A stretch of DNA of 37,900 bases from Actinomycetes bacterium (GTDB lineage: Bacteria > Actinomycetota > Acidimicrobiia > Acidimicrobiales > JAKAVM01), in NCBI GenBank assembly GCA_021817065.1, contig JAKAWH010000018.1, positions 1-37,900 on the forward strand, read 5' to 3'. Made by a program: the position numbers and the translations under genes. The stretch's first letter is position 1. Every line of letters begins with the position of its first letter. Shown here piece by piece: positions 15,554 through 23,060 of this stretch. The notes beneath the pieces are model-generated. The model did not search any database and had not been told where the DNA came from. It saw only the letters and a list, made by a program, of their open reading frames with translations.

Positions 15554-15726
15554 CACAACCCCCAGCAGGGATGGGTACCCTGCATGGGAGAGAATGCCTG
15601 GGTCGGGGCTCCTGCCGGAGAAGAGAGCATCGAATTAGGCTACCTGATCGGGTTCTGCGCTCTTCATGGGATGCTGCGCCCACCATGACACCCCTGCCGG
15701 CAACCGGCCCACCGAGGAGGCAAAGG

Positions 15727-16215
15727 ATGAAGGGCAATTTCGTCAGCGTCGAACGGGTGATCCCCTCCCCGCCCGGCCCGATCTTCGACATCCTGGCCAA
15801 CCCCGCCCAGCACCCGATCATCGACGGCTCGGGAACGGTGGTGCGCCCTCGGGGTGCCGCTCCAGGGCAGGCGGCCTCCGAGTCGGAACGCCTGGGCCTC
15901 GGTTCCACCTTCGGGATGTCGATGAAGATGGGAATCCCCTACGCAATGGTCAACGAAGTGGTCGAGTACAGCGAGAACCGCCGGATCGCCTGGCAGCCGC
16001 GGATGGCAGGGCCGTTGCGGCCACTGGTGGGCGGCCGGATCTGGCGCTACGAGCTCGAGCAGGTCGAAGGAGGTACCCGGGTGCGCGAGACATGGGACAT
16101 CAGCCGCGATACCCTCCGCTTCGCCCTCCGCCGCGGCCCACTGCCGGAAAAGACCCGCCAGGCCATGGCCAAGACGCTGGAGAAGATCGAGGCGGTGGTC
16201 AGCGCCGGGAGCTGA
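15727..16215 (+). CDS. SRPBCC-superfamily (polyketide cyclase/dehydrase-like) protein
   Basis: A 162-aa START/SRPBCC fold protein, a hydrophobic-pocket lipid or polyketide binder of unknown ligand. Pattern: VSVERVIPSPPGPIFDILANPAQHPIIDGSG split over residues 6-36, then GLGSTFGMSMKMGIPYAMVNEVVEYSENRRIAWQP, LVGGRIWRYELEQVEGGTRVRETWD, and a C-terminal helix (KTRQAMAKTLEKIEAVV). ATG 15727 is chosen because GGAGG/AAAGG precedes it and the family begins here. It is the only + strand gene between ffh and ftsY. It could be a regulator or a cyclase-like enzyme; no catalytic residue can be assigned. Confidence 0.82.
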   Translation: MKGNFVSVERVIPSPPGPIFDILANPAQHPIIDGSGTVVRPRGAAPGQAASESERLGLGSTFGMSMKMGIPYAMVNEVVEYSENRRIAWQPRMAGPLRPLVGGRIWRYELEQVEGGTRVRETWDISRDTLRFALRRGPLPEKTRQAMAKTLEKIEAVVSAGS

Positions 16216-16237
16216 ACCTCCCACCGCCGGTGGAGGT
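16216..16237. terminator. Hairpin between convergent SRPBCC gene and ftsY
   Basis: ACCTCC-(C bulge)-ACC-gcc-GGT-GGAGGT, a 9-bp stem with one bulged base starting right after the SRPBCC stop codon, followed by further GC-rich palindromic sequence up to about 16263. There is no U-tract, so it could serve as a weak or bidirectional terminator in this convergent gap. Confidence 0.4.
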
Positions 16238-16316
16238 CCCGGCAACCCGGGCCGGCGCCGGCCGCACCGCGACCGGGCAGGATCGTGCTACTCCGAGCAT
16301 CCCGTCCGGCGGCCGT

Positions 16317-17618
16317 TCAGCCGGCGAGGATGGCGTCGACGAACTCGGCCGGATCGAAGGGAACCAGGTCGGCGGGCCCCTCGCCGAGCCCGACCAATTT
16401 GATAGGAATGCCCAGTTCCTTTTCGATGGCGAGGGCGATGCCGCCCTTGGCGGTGCCGTCGAGCTTGGTGAGCACTATCCCGGTGACACCCACCGCCCCG
16501 GCGAACTGCTTGGCTTGGATCATGCCGTTCTGACCGGTGGTTGCGTCCACGACCAGGAGCACCTCGGTCACAGTGGCATCGGTCCGATCGGCCACCCGGC
16601 GAATCTTTTTCAATTCCTCCATGAGGTTGACCTTGGTGTGCAACCTGCCGGCTGTGTCGGCCAGCACCAGGTCGGCACCGCGGGAGACCGCTCTCTGAAC
16701 AGCGTCGAACACCACCGCCCCCGGATCGCTCCCCTCAGCTCCCCGCACGATGTCGGCCCCGGTCCGTTGCGCCCAAAGCTCCAGCTGCTCTGCCGCCGCG
16801 GCCCGGAATGTGTCACCCGCTGCCATCACCACGCTCCTGCCCGCCTGCACCTCCCGCATCGCCAGCTTGCCGATGGTGGTGGTCTTGCCCACGCCGTTCA
16901 CACCGACGAAAAGCCACAGCGTGGGAGGTGTCACTCCCGTGCCGCCCGCAACCGCTCCCACCGCCAACTCGCGGGAGGTCCCGCCGAACGATGACCGCAT
17001 CTCCTCAGCCAGCGCGACGGTGAGGCTCTGCGGATCGCGGATCTTGTCCTGCTTGGCCCGGTCCCGGAGGCTCTCAAGCATCCCAGTGGTGGTCGCAACC
17101 CCCACATCGGCCCGGATCAACGCCTCCTCCAGCTCCTCCCAGGTCTCCTCGTCCAGCTTGGACCGACCGGCCACCGAGCCGAGGTAGCCAGCCAGTAGGC
17201 CGCGGGCTTTGCCAAGGCGGTCCCGCATGCGGGGGGGTTTCTCGGCCTCCTCTGGAAAAGGGGGCTCGGCGACTTCCACACCGGTCGGGACCTTTTGCTC
17301 CGGTTCCGCCAGGGGCGCGGTGGGCTCTCCCTCTTCCGCTGGCTCCGGTCCGGCAGCGACTGGGGGGGCGGCAGCGACTGGAGGGGCGGCAGCAACTGGA
17401 GGGGCGGCAGCAACTGGAGGGGCGGCAGTGACTGGAGGGGCGGCAGCGTCCCTTTTCCCTGCTTCTTCTGCGAACTCGGGCGGGCGGGCCGGCGGCGCCT
17501 CCAGTTGACGACCGGGTTCGGGGATATCGGGCCGGCGGGCCCGCGCGACCAGCAGGAGTATGACCACAGCTAGCGCGACGGCGAAGGCTGCAAGAACGAC
17601 GATCAGGGCCGGACTCAT
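16317..17618 (-). CDS. ftsY: SRP receptor FtsY
   Basis: A 433-aa SRP receptor GTPase. An N-terminal hydrophobic segment (residues 3-25, PALIVVLAAFAVALAVVILL) would anchor it in the membrane, as is usual in actinobacteria. A long acidic/Pro/Ala linker (30-130) follows, then the NG domain: RLGKARGLLAGYLG, LDEETWEELEEALIRADVG, P-loop GVNGVGKTTT (239-248), GDTFRAAAAEQL (268-279), DTAGRLHTK (321-329), TKLDGTAKGG (384-393), and a GLGEGPADLVPFDP ending. The linker carries five 18-bp tandem repeats coding for PPVAAA-type units. smc, the usual neighbour, is 6.3 kb away because an ABC importer and a thioesterase lie between. Confidence 0.97.
   Translation of the reverse strand: MSPALIVVLAAFAVALAVVILLLVARARRPDIPEPGRQLEAPPARPPEFAEEAGKRDAAAPPVTAAPPVAAAPPVAAAPPVAAAPPVAAGPEPAEEGEPTAPLAEPEQKVPTGVEVAEPPFPEEAEKPPRMRDRLGKARGLLAGYLGSVAGRSKLDEETWEELEEALIRADVGVATTTGMLESLRDRAKQDKIRDPQSLTVALAEEMRSSFGGTSRELAVGAVAGGTGVTPPTLWLFVGVNGVGKTTTIGKLAMREVQAGRSVVMAAGDTFRAAAAEQLELWAQRTGADIVRGAEGSDPGAVVFDAVQRAVSRGADLVLADTAGRLHTKVNLMEELKKIRRVADRTDATVTEVLLVVDATTGQNGMIQAKQFAGAVGVTGIVLTKLDGTAKGGIALAIEKELGIPIKLVGLGEGPADLVPFDPAEFVDAILAG
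17351..17440 (-). repeat. Five 18-bp tandem repeats in the ftsY linker
   Basis: Units beginning cggcagcRactgg at 17351, 17369, 17387, 17405 and 17423 (+ strand), with a sixth partial unit from 17441. They encode APPV-A-A hexapeptides in the disordered linker between the membrane anchor and the NG domain (about residues 60-89). Being a multiple of 3, unit gain or loss would only change linker length. Confidence 0.93.
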
Positions 17619-17819
17619 GTTAGAGGTGAGGATAGTGCGAAGGAGCCGGAGCTTTTTCGGGAGTTGCCACCTTCTAGCGAGGATTCGTCGCGGAGCGGGC
17701 AGTCACAGGGAGTGGCATCACGGTGGTATTCGCACGGAGGGACTTTCGGCCCTATTACCTGACGCGGCGTCAAACCCATACTCCTACCGGCATTTGCCAC
17801 CAAGAAGATGCCTTGCTCT
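17619..17819. other. Divergent intergenic region ftsY / ABC importer operon
   Basis: No credible coding frame. It should hold the promoters for leftward ftsY and the rightward importer genes, but I could not pick a confident -35/-10 pair on either strand. The segment is less GC-rich around 17740-17800 (cctattacctgacg, catactcctaccgg). Confidence 0.4.
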
Positions 17820-17856
17820 CGGCGCCAGGTTCGGTCGCCGCCGGCAAGGGTTGCCG
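17820..17856 (+). promoter_or_regulatory. Two consecutive hairpins in the leader of the ABC importer operon
   Basis: Stem 1 pairs CGGCG (17820-17824) with CGCCG (17836-17840); stem 2 pairs CGGCAA (17842-17847) with TTGCCG (17851-17856) around a 3-nt loop. They end about 15 nt before the ribosome binding site GAGGGAGGAG (17871-17880). They may be a structured leader, but I do not recognise a known riboswitch. Confidence 0.35.
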
Positions 17857-17885
17857 CCCCTGAGGCGCATGAGGGAGGAGATTCC

Positions 17886-19259
17886 GTGAACCGACGTTTC
17901 CGCATTCCGGCCATCGCACTTTGCGCGATCGGACTGCTGGCAGCTTCCTGCAGCTCCAATACCAAGTCGAGTTCATCGACTTCTGGCCCGACCACCACCG
18001 CAGGGCTTGTCGCCAATGTCGGCAATGCCGGCGGCGGGTCGCTCGCAGACGCGGCCGCCACCAGCCCGCTCACCGGCCCGGCCGGAAGTGGCCTGACCCG
18101 GGGCGTCACCGCCACCTCGATCACCGTCGGCTGCGTTTATACCTCCTCGGCCTTTGCCGGCTACCAGGAGGGCATCCAGGCCCGCTTCGACCGGGCCAAC
18201 AAGGCCGGCGGGGTCGATGGGCGCAAGCTCACCCTCCTCCCCTGTGCCGACGACGGCGGCGCCGTGCAAACCGATGTCCAGGACGTCCAGCAGCAAGTCA
18301 ACCAGGGCAACGCCTTTGCCCTCCTTTCGGCTACCGAATCGATCCTGCCCGGTTCGACCGACTTCCTCAATAACAACCAGGTACCGTTCTTCGGGTGGGG
18401 TTTCCTCCCCGGCTTCTGCGGGCTGCGCTGGGGCTTCGGGTGGAACGGCTGCCTGGAGGGCAACGCAGTCACCAAAGCCCAGGTCGCCCACGCCGCAATT
18501 CAGGGGAACCTTGCGGAGGCGATCCTGAAGGCCACCCACATGAAGCCATCGCAGGTTCGCCTGGCCATACAGGGTGAAAGCTCGGCGGCCGGCAAGATCG
18601 GCAATGCCCAGTACCACGCCCTCTTCACCAAACTGGGTGCCAAGGTGGTATACGACCAGGCCAACATGCCGGAGACCGCGGCAGGTGCCGACCTCACCCC
18701 CTACGTCCAGGCAATCATGGCGACCAAGCCAAACCTGGTGTACGTTTCCACCTTCTTCAGCGACGTCGGCCCCTTGGTGGCGGGACTCCGGGCTGCCGGC
18801 TTCACTGGTGCCACCATGGACTTCATCAGCTACATCCCCGGACTCCTGCAATCGTCCCCGCAGCTCGCCTCGGCGCTTCAAGGCGAGTACGTCAACACCC
18901 AGGTGGTGCCCCAAGAGCAAAACACTCCCTGGATCGCCCAGATAGAGGCCGACCTGACCGCCTCCGGGCAGAAGCCGTTCGTCACGCTCGGCGGCTCGAT
19001 GGGCTATACCGAGGCGGAGGAACTGATCGAGATGCTCCAGGCGGTCGGTCCCAACCTCAACACCAAGACCTTCGACCAGGTGGTGAACCACGGGCACTTC
19101 GTCTCCTACGCGGATATCCCCTCCGGTGGTCCCGGCAAGCTGCAGTGGCCGGCGGCCCATCTCTTGCCCGCCGACTGCGCGGCGATCGTCCAGGTGAAAG
19201 GTGACGCGTTCAACGTGGTCCAGCCCTTTGCGTGCTACCAGAGCTACAAGCTGTTCTGA
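17886..19259 (+). CDS. ABC importer substrate-binding lipoprotein (LivJ/Peripla_BP_6-like)
   Basis: Solute receptor of a hydrophobic/branched-chain amino-acid-type (HAAT) importer, about 457 aa. The GTG at 17886 gives a lipoprotein signal peptide: MNRRFRIPAIALCAIGLLAASC with the lipidated Cys at residue 22, then a Ser/Thr-rich tether. GGAGG lies 6-9 nt upstream. The type I periplasmic-binding fold begins at GVTATSITVGCVYTSS and includes YQEGIQARFDRANKAGGVDGRKL split over residues ~97-119, NGNAF-like and FFGWGFLPGFCG segments. It carries several Cys residues in the 170-200 region that could form disulfides. The permease/ATPase genes follow after a hairpin and a 124-bp gap. Ligand cannot be deduced; amides or short peptides are possible as well as Leu/Ile/Val. 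Confidence 0.9.
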   Translation: MNRRFRIPAIALCAIGLLAASCSSNTKSSSSTSGPTTTAGLVANVGNAGGGSLADAAATSPLTGPAGSGLTRGVTATSITVGCVYTSSAFAGYQEGIQARFDRANKAGGVDGRKLTLLPCADDGGAVQTDVQDVQQQVNQGNAFALLSATESILPGSTDFLNNNQVPFFGWGFLPGFCGLRWGFGWNGCLEGNAVTKAQVAHAAIQGNLAEAILKATHMKPSQVRLAIQGESSAAGKIGNAQYHALFTKLGAKVVYDQANMPETAAGADLTPYVQAIMATKPNLVYVSTFFSDVGPLVAGLRAAGFTGATMDFISYIPGLLQSSPQLASALQGEYVNTQVVPQEQNTPWIAQIEADLTASGQKPFVTLGGSMGYTEAEELIEMLQAVGPNLNTKTFDQVVNHGHFVSYADIPSGGPGKLQWPAAHLLPADCAAIVQVKGDAFNVVQPFACYQSYKLF

Positions 19260-19284
19260 TCCCGAACTGGGGACGGGTTGAGCG

Positions 19285-19310
19285 AGCCGGCGGCCTTCGG
19301 GCCGCCGGCT
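19285..19310 (+). terminator. Strong intercistronic hairpin after the binding-protein gene
   Basis: Perfect 11-bp stem AGCCGGCGGCC / GGCCGCCGGCT closed by a TTCG tetraloop, 25 bp after the binding-protein stop. The downstream TCTCGTCGT is not a real U-tract. It may be a leaky terminator or an mRNA-stabilising hairpin that keeps the binding protein more abundant than the membrane subunits, as is common in such operons. Confidence 0.7.
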
Positions 19311-19383
19311 TCTCGTCGTACGATGCGTTCTCGTCTCGCGATTCAATCGGGTCGGGAGCACCGATAGCACCCCTCCGGATTCA

Positions 19384-22176
19384 ATGGATAGGTTTCTCAC
19401 CCTCTGTGTGAGCGGCGCGGTCACCGGTGCGGTCTATTCGCTGGTGGCTTCTGGGCTGACACTCACCTACTCAGCGACCGGAATATTCAATTTCGCCTTC
19501 GGAGGTGTGGCGTTCTCGGCGGCCTACCTCTATTACGAGCTGAACACCGCGCTCCATTGGCACATGGCCTTCGCCGGGGCAGTGGTAATCCTTGTCTTCG
19601 CCCCTCTCCTGGGCCTCGGATTGGACGTGGCCATCTTCCGGCCACTCGCTCGCGCCACCGAGTCAGCGAAGATCATGGCCGCGGTCGGCCTCCTGATCTC
19701 CCTGCCCGCACTCACCGAATGGGTCACTGACGGAGCTATCGACGCCTTCCACATACACGCCGCCCGCTCCTCGACGGTGCTCGAAGTGGGCTTCCCCTCC
19801 GGCCTCGGCCCGGTCCCCGCCCGGAACTGGCAGCTTCCCTTTGGAATCCCCCTCAACTCCAACGAGCTGGCCGTCTTCGCCGCAGCCGCACTCTGTGCCG
19901 GGGCGCTGTGGCTCCTCCTCCGGCGGACCTCCCTAGGATTGGCCATGCGAGCGGTGGTCGACCGTCCCGACCTTGCCCGCCTCCGGGGAGTCGATCCGGC
20001 GGTCACCTCCCGTTCGGCCTGGATGATCGGCACGCTCCTGGCGGCACTTGCCGGGGTAGTGGGTGCTCCGGTGCTGGGATCGATAGCCACTGGGCCTTTT
20101 CTCTCGGTGACTCTGGTGGCTGCTGCGGCTGTGGTGATCGGGCGGTTCCGTTCGGTCCCGCTGGCTTTCGCCGGAGGCCTGGCCATCGGGGTGGCACAGA
20201 ACCTGGTCACCGGGTACGCAACTTTTGCCTCGAACATCACCGGCTTCAACGAGTCGGTGCCCACCCTTATTCTTCTCGGCGCGCTGGTGGTACTGGCCCG
20301 CAGCCGGCGACGCCGGGCGGGCTCGGTCAGTGACGAGCTTCCCCCTCCATCCCGGTCCGCCAGTGTGGCCCGCTGGCGGTTCGCCGCCCCGTGGTTCCTC
20401 GCTGCCGGCTTTCTGGTGGTCTACGTGACCATCCTCTCCGACACCTTCTGGGCGGGGGTCATGGCCCAGGGTCTCGCCCTCTCACTGGTGCTCCTCTCCT
20501 TCGTGGTGGTCACCGGCCTGGGGGGGATGGTCAGCCTGGCCCAGGCGACGTTCGTGACAGCCGCCGGTCTCACCACCGGCCTGCTGTACCAGCAATACCA
20601 CGTGCCCTTTTTCGGGGCGGCCGCTGCGGGGGTGGTGGTAGCGGTTGCGCTCGGCCTGGTGGTGGCCCTCCCCGCCCTCCGCCTGGGGGGTCTGCCGCTC
20701 GCCCTGGCGACCCTGGCCCTTGCCCTGCTCGGAGACAGCGTGCTCTTCCAATGGAACTACCTGCGGAACATGCAGGCAGGCTGGGTTATCCCCCGGCTCC
20801 ACCTCGGCCCTCTCGACCTTGCGAGCAATCGCACCATGGCGGTGGCCTTGCTGGGGCTGGTCGGGTTGGTGATTCTCCTGATCTCCAACCTTCGGCGCTC
20901 GGCCTGGGGCCGCAGTATCGCCGCGGTGCGATCCTCGGAAGTGGCTGCGGCCACCTCGGGGATCTCCCCTCTCCGGGTCAAACTCGCCCTCTTCGCTCTG
21001 TCCGCCGCCATTGCCGCGGTTGGAGGGATCGCCTACGCCTCTTTTCAGACGTCGATCTCCAATTCAACCGCTCCCGCCGCCAGCGGCCTACTGTGGTTGG
21101 CCACGGTGGTTCTTTTCGGCGTCCGCCGGCCGGGTGCGGCAGCTCTGGCGGGCATCTTCGCGGCGGCAACCCCGGTGATCATCCAGTCCGGTTTCCATTG
21201 GTGGTCCTGGGTGCCCACCTTCCTTTCCTGGAACGGCACCCGATCCTCGGAGATCCCCCTCGTTGTGTTCGGGCTGGGGGCGGTGGCGCTGGCCCGCCAC
21301 CCCGAGGGCGTGGTCGGAATGGCGGCGGAACTGCGCAGCGCCCTTGGGTACTTCCTCCGCTCTGTTCTCAGCCCTACTCCTGGAGCCGCGCCTGCTCCGG
21401 GTTCTCCGCCGTCTGTCTCTGCCGCGCCTGCTCCGGGTTCTCCGCCCACCCTCCCCGCTACTGGTTCCATCGCTCTCGCGGTTAACCAACTGGTTGCCGG
21501 CTACGGGGAACTCGAAGTCCTCCACGGAATCGATCTATCGCTACGATATGGATGCATCACCGCCCTGTTTGGTGCCAACGGCGGAGGTAAGTCGACCTTG
21601 GTGGCAACCCTCGGTGGGCTGGTACCTGCGACATCCGGCACGCTCATCCTGGAGGAGCGGGATTTCACGAGCATGCCTGCTCACCGCCGAGCGGAACACG
21701 GCTTGCTGGTAGCACCCGAGTCGCGGGGGATCTTCCCGGGGCTCACGGTAGAAGAGAACCTCCAGCTCCGTCTGGGATCCGTGCAACGTCAGGAAGTCTT
21801 CGACCGGTTCCCCGAGCTGGGTAGGCGGCGGCGCCTGACCGCGGGCTCACTGTCAGGGGGCGAGCAGCAGATGCTGACCCTCGCTCCCCTCCTCGCCCGT
21901 CCGCCGCGTGTCCTGGTTGTCGACGAACCGACTCTGGGATTGGCTCCCCTGGTGATCGAAACGATCCTCAGCCTTTTCCGTGAGTTACGCGACCAGGGTG
22001 CTGCGGTGCTCCTAGTCGAGGAAAAGGTCCGGGACGTCCTCGGGATCGCCGACCAGGTCGCCTTCCTGGAGCTAGGTCGAATCCGCTGGGCGGGAGATCG
22101 CTCGGAGGTGGCCGCGCAGGAACTAGTCGCCGCCTACCTGGGAGCCGGGCTCGAACCGGAGATTGGCGAACGGTGA
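19384..22176 (+). CDS. Fused HAAT-family ABC importer subunit: permease LivH + permease LivM + ATPase LivF
   Basis: One 930-aa polypeptide holds three normally separate subunits. Residues 1-307 are LivH-like (VSGAVTGAVYSLVASGLTLTY, IFNFAFGG, AMRAVVDRPDLARLRGVD). Residues 334-640 are LivM-like (FVVVTGLGGMVSLAQATF, LGLVVALPALRLGGLPLALATLAL in family position, WGRSIAAVRSSEVAAATSGI). After a Pro/Ala linker (660-695), residues 696-925 are LivF-like, with Walker A GANGGGKST (730-738), signature LSGGEQQ (823-829) and Walker B VLVVDEP (843-849). The frame is uninterrupted, with no sign of stop or slippage between domains. The other ATPase, LivG, starts on the last bases of this gene. The pair would give a complete transporter with the upstream lipoprotein. 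ATG 19384 has no clear Shine-Dalgarno sequence. Confidence 0.92.
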   Translation: MDRFLTLCVSGAVTGAVYSLVASGLTLTYSATGIFNFAFGGVAFSAAYLYYELNTALHWHMAFAGAVVILVFAPLLGLGLDVAIFRPLARATESAKIMAAVGLLISLPALTEWVTDGAIDAFHIHAARSSTVLEVGFPSGLGPVPARNWQLPFGIPLNSNELAVFAAAALCAGALWLLLRRTSLGLAMRAVVDRPDLARLRGVDPAVTSRSAWMIGTLLAALAGVVGAPVLGSIATGPFLSVTLVAAAAVVIGRFRSVPLAFAGGLAIGVAQNLVTGYATFASNITGFNESVPTLILLGALVVLARSRRRRAGSVSDELPPPSRSASVARWRFAAPWFLAAGFLVVYVTILSDTFWAGVMAQGLALSLVLLSFVVVTGLGGMVSLAQATFVTAAGLTTGLLYQQYHVPFFGAAAAGVVVAVALGLVVALPALRLGGLPLALATLALALLGDSVLFQWNYLRNMQAGWVIPRLHLGPLDLASNRTMAVALLGLVGLVILLISNLRRSAWGRSIAAVRSSEVAAATSGISPLRVKLALFALSAAIAAVGGIAYASFQTSISNSTAPAASGLLWLATVVLFGVRRPGAAALAGIFAAATPVIIQSGFHWWSWVPTFLSWNGTRSSEIPLVVFGLGAVALARHPEGVVGMAAELRSALGYFLRSVLSPTPGAAPAPGSPPSVSAAPAPGSPPTLPATGSIALAVNQLVAGYGELEVLHGIDLSLRYGCITALFGANGGGKSTLVATLGGLVPATSGTLILEERDFTSMPAHRRAEHGLLVAPESRGIFPGLTVEENLQLRLGSVQRQEVFDRFPELGRRRRLTAGSLSGGEQQMLTLAPLLARPPRVLVVDEPTLGLAPLVIETILSLFRELRDQGAAVLLVEEKVRDVLGIADQVAFLELGRIRWAGDRSEVAAQELVAAYLGAGLEPEIGER
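21385..21446 (+). repeat. 26-bp direct repeat (36-bp period) in the permease-ATPase linker
   Basis: The block gccgcgcctgctccgggttc(tccgcc) occurs at 21385-21410 and again at 21421-21446. It encodes AAPAPGSPP twice in the linker joining the LivM-like and LivF-like domains. The period is a multiple of 3, so the fusion stays in frame. Confidence 0.9.
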
Positions 22177-22970
22177 CAGAGCCAGAGCCAGAGACGACGA
22201 GTGAGTTTCCGCCGCTCCTGCGATGTGTCGACGTCACAGTTCGCTTCGGCGGAGTTATTGCCCTGGATCGGGTGTCTCTGGATTTCCGGGCAGGCGAGGT
22301 GTGCGGCCTGATCGGTCCGAACGGTGCTGGCAAGACAACTCTATTGGACGCCATCTCCGGGATCACCGCCCCAAGCGCCGGGCAGATCCACTTCGCGGGA
22401 GCCGACGCTACCCGCCGATCGCCCACCTGGAGGGCCCGCAACGGGATTCGCCGAACCTTCCAGCGCCAGCAGTGCTTCGGCTGGCTCACGGCACAACACA
22501 ACGTGATGACCGCTCTGGAATGGCACGGTGGAGGCGGGGGTCTGCTCGCCGACCTGGCGCGATCCCCGGCGCGCCTCCGGCGGGAAAAGGCGCGCCGGCA
22601 ACGGGCAGCCGAGGTACTCGAGCTGTGCGGCATCACGTCCGTAGCCCACCTCCCGGCCGCCCGCCTTCCACTGGGCACGGCGAGGATAGTCGAGCTTGCC
22701 CGGGCGATCGTCGATCGCCCCCGGATGCTCCTCCTCGACGAGCCGACCTCGGGCATGGAAGAGGCGGAAGTGGAGATATTCGATCACGCGGTGCGGGCTG
22801 TGCGCTCCGAGGAGAACTGCGCGGTAGTGATAATCGAGCATGACGTCGGGCTGGTGATGCGAATGTCGGATCGGGTGGTTGCCCTCGACCTGGGACGTGT
22901 CCTCGCGGACGGCACCCCCACCGAAGTTCGCTCCCACCCGGAGGTAGTGGCTGCTTACTTCGGGAGGTGA
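22173..22970 (+). CDS. HAAT-family ABC importer ATPase, LivG-like
   Basis: A 265-aa ATP-binding subunit. Walker A GPNGAGKT (48-55), the LivG-type GIRRTFQRQQCFGWLTAQHNV (91-111, Q-loop), signature-like LPLGTARIVELARA (165-178), Walker B MLLLDEPTSGM (185-195), and switch histidine in IIEHDV (H223). The signature lacks the SGG of canonical transporters, as is common in LivG relatives, whereas the fused LivF has a full LSGGE. The C-terminal EVRSHPEVVAAYFG is typical of LivG. The GTG start overlaps the previous stop by 4 nt (GTGA), implying coupled synthesis with the fused permease. Confidence 0.93.
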   Translation: MTEPEPETTSEFPPLLRCVDVTVRFGGVIALDRVSLDFRAGEVCGLIGPNGAGKTTLLDAISGITAPSAGQIHFAGADATRRSPTWRARNGIRRTFQRQQCFGWLTAQHNVMTALEWHGGGGGLLADLARSPARLRREKARRQRAAEVLELCGITSVAHLPAARLPLGTARIVELARAIVDRPRMLLLDEPTSGMEEAEVEIFDHAVRAVRSEENCAVVIIEHDVGLVMRMSDRVVALDLGRVLADGTPTEVRSHPEVVAAYFGR

Positions 22971-23060
22971 GCGGAGTCACCTCTACGACCTCGTCGCGAA
23001 CGGGACCGTTTAGGTGAGGAGGGCCAGGTTATTCCAACGCCGGGCTACCGCGATTACCCA

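Noticed and set aside
15666-16994. 442-codon + strand frame spanning the SRPBCC gene and antisense to ftsY
   Set aside because: Runs across two well-supported genes in another frame and antisense; composition is non-protein-like.
17351-17449. Possible non-coding satellite near ftsY
   Set aside because: The repeats lie inside the ftsY frame and encode a Pro/Ala linker.
17700-17885. Known riboswitch (c-di-AMP, SAM or cobalamin type) upstream of the importer
   Set aside because: I looked for conserved core motifs and found none; only two simple hairpins can be supported.
17973-19424. 483-codon - strand frame opposite the binding-protein gene
   Set aside because: Exactly antisense to a lipoprotein gene with signal peptide and ribosome binding site; no motifs.
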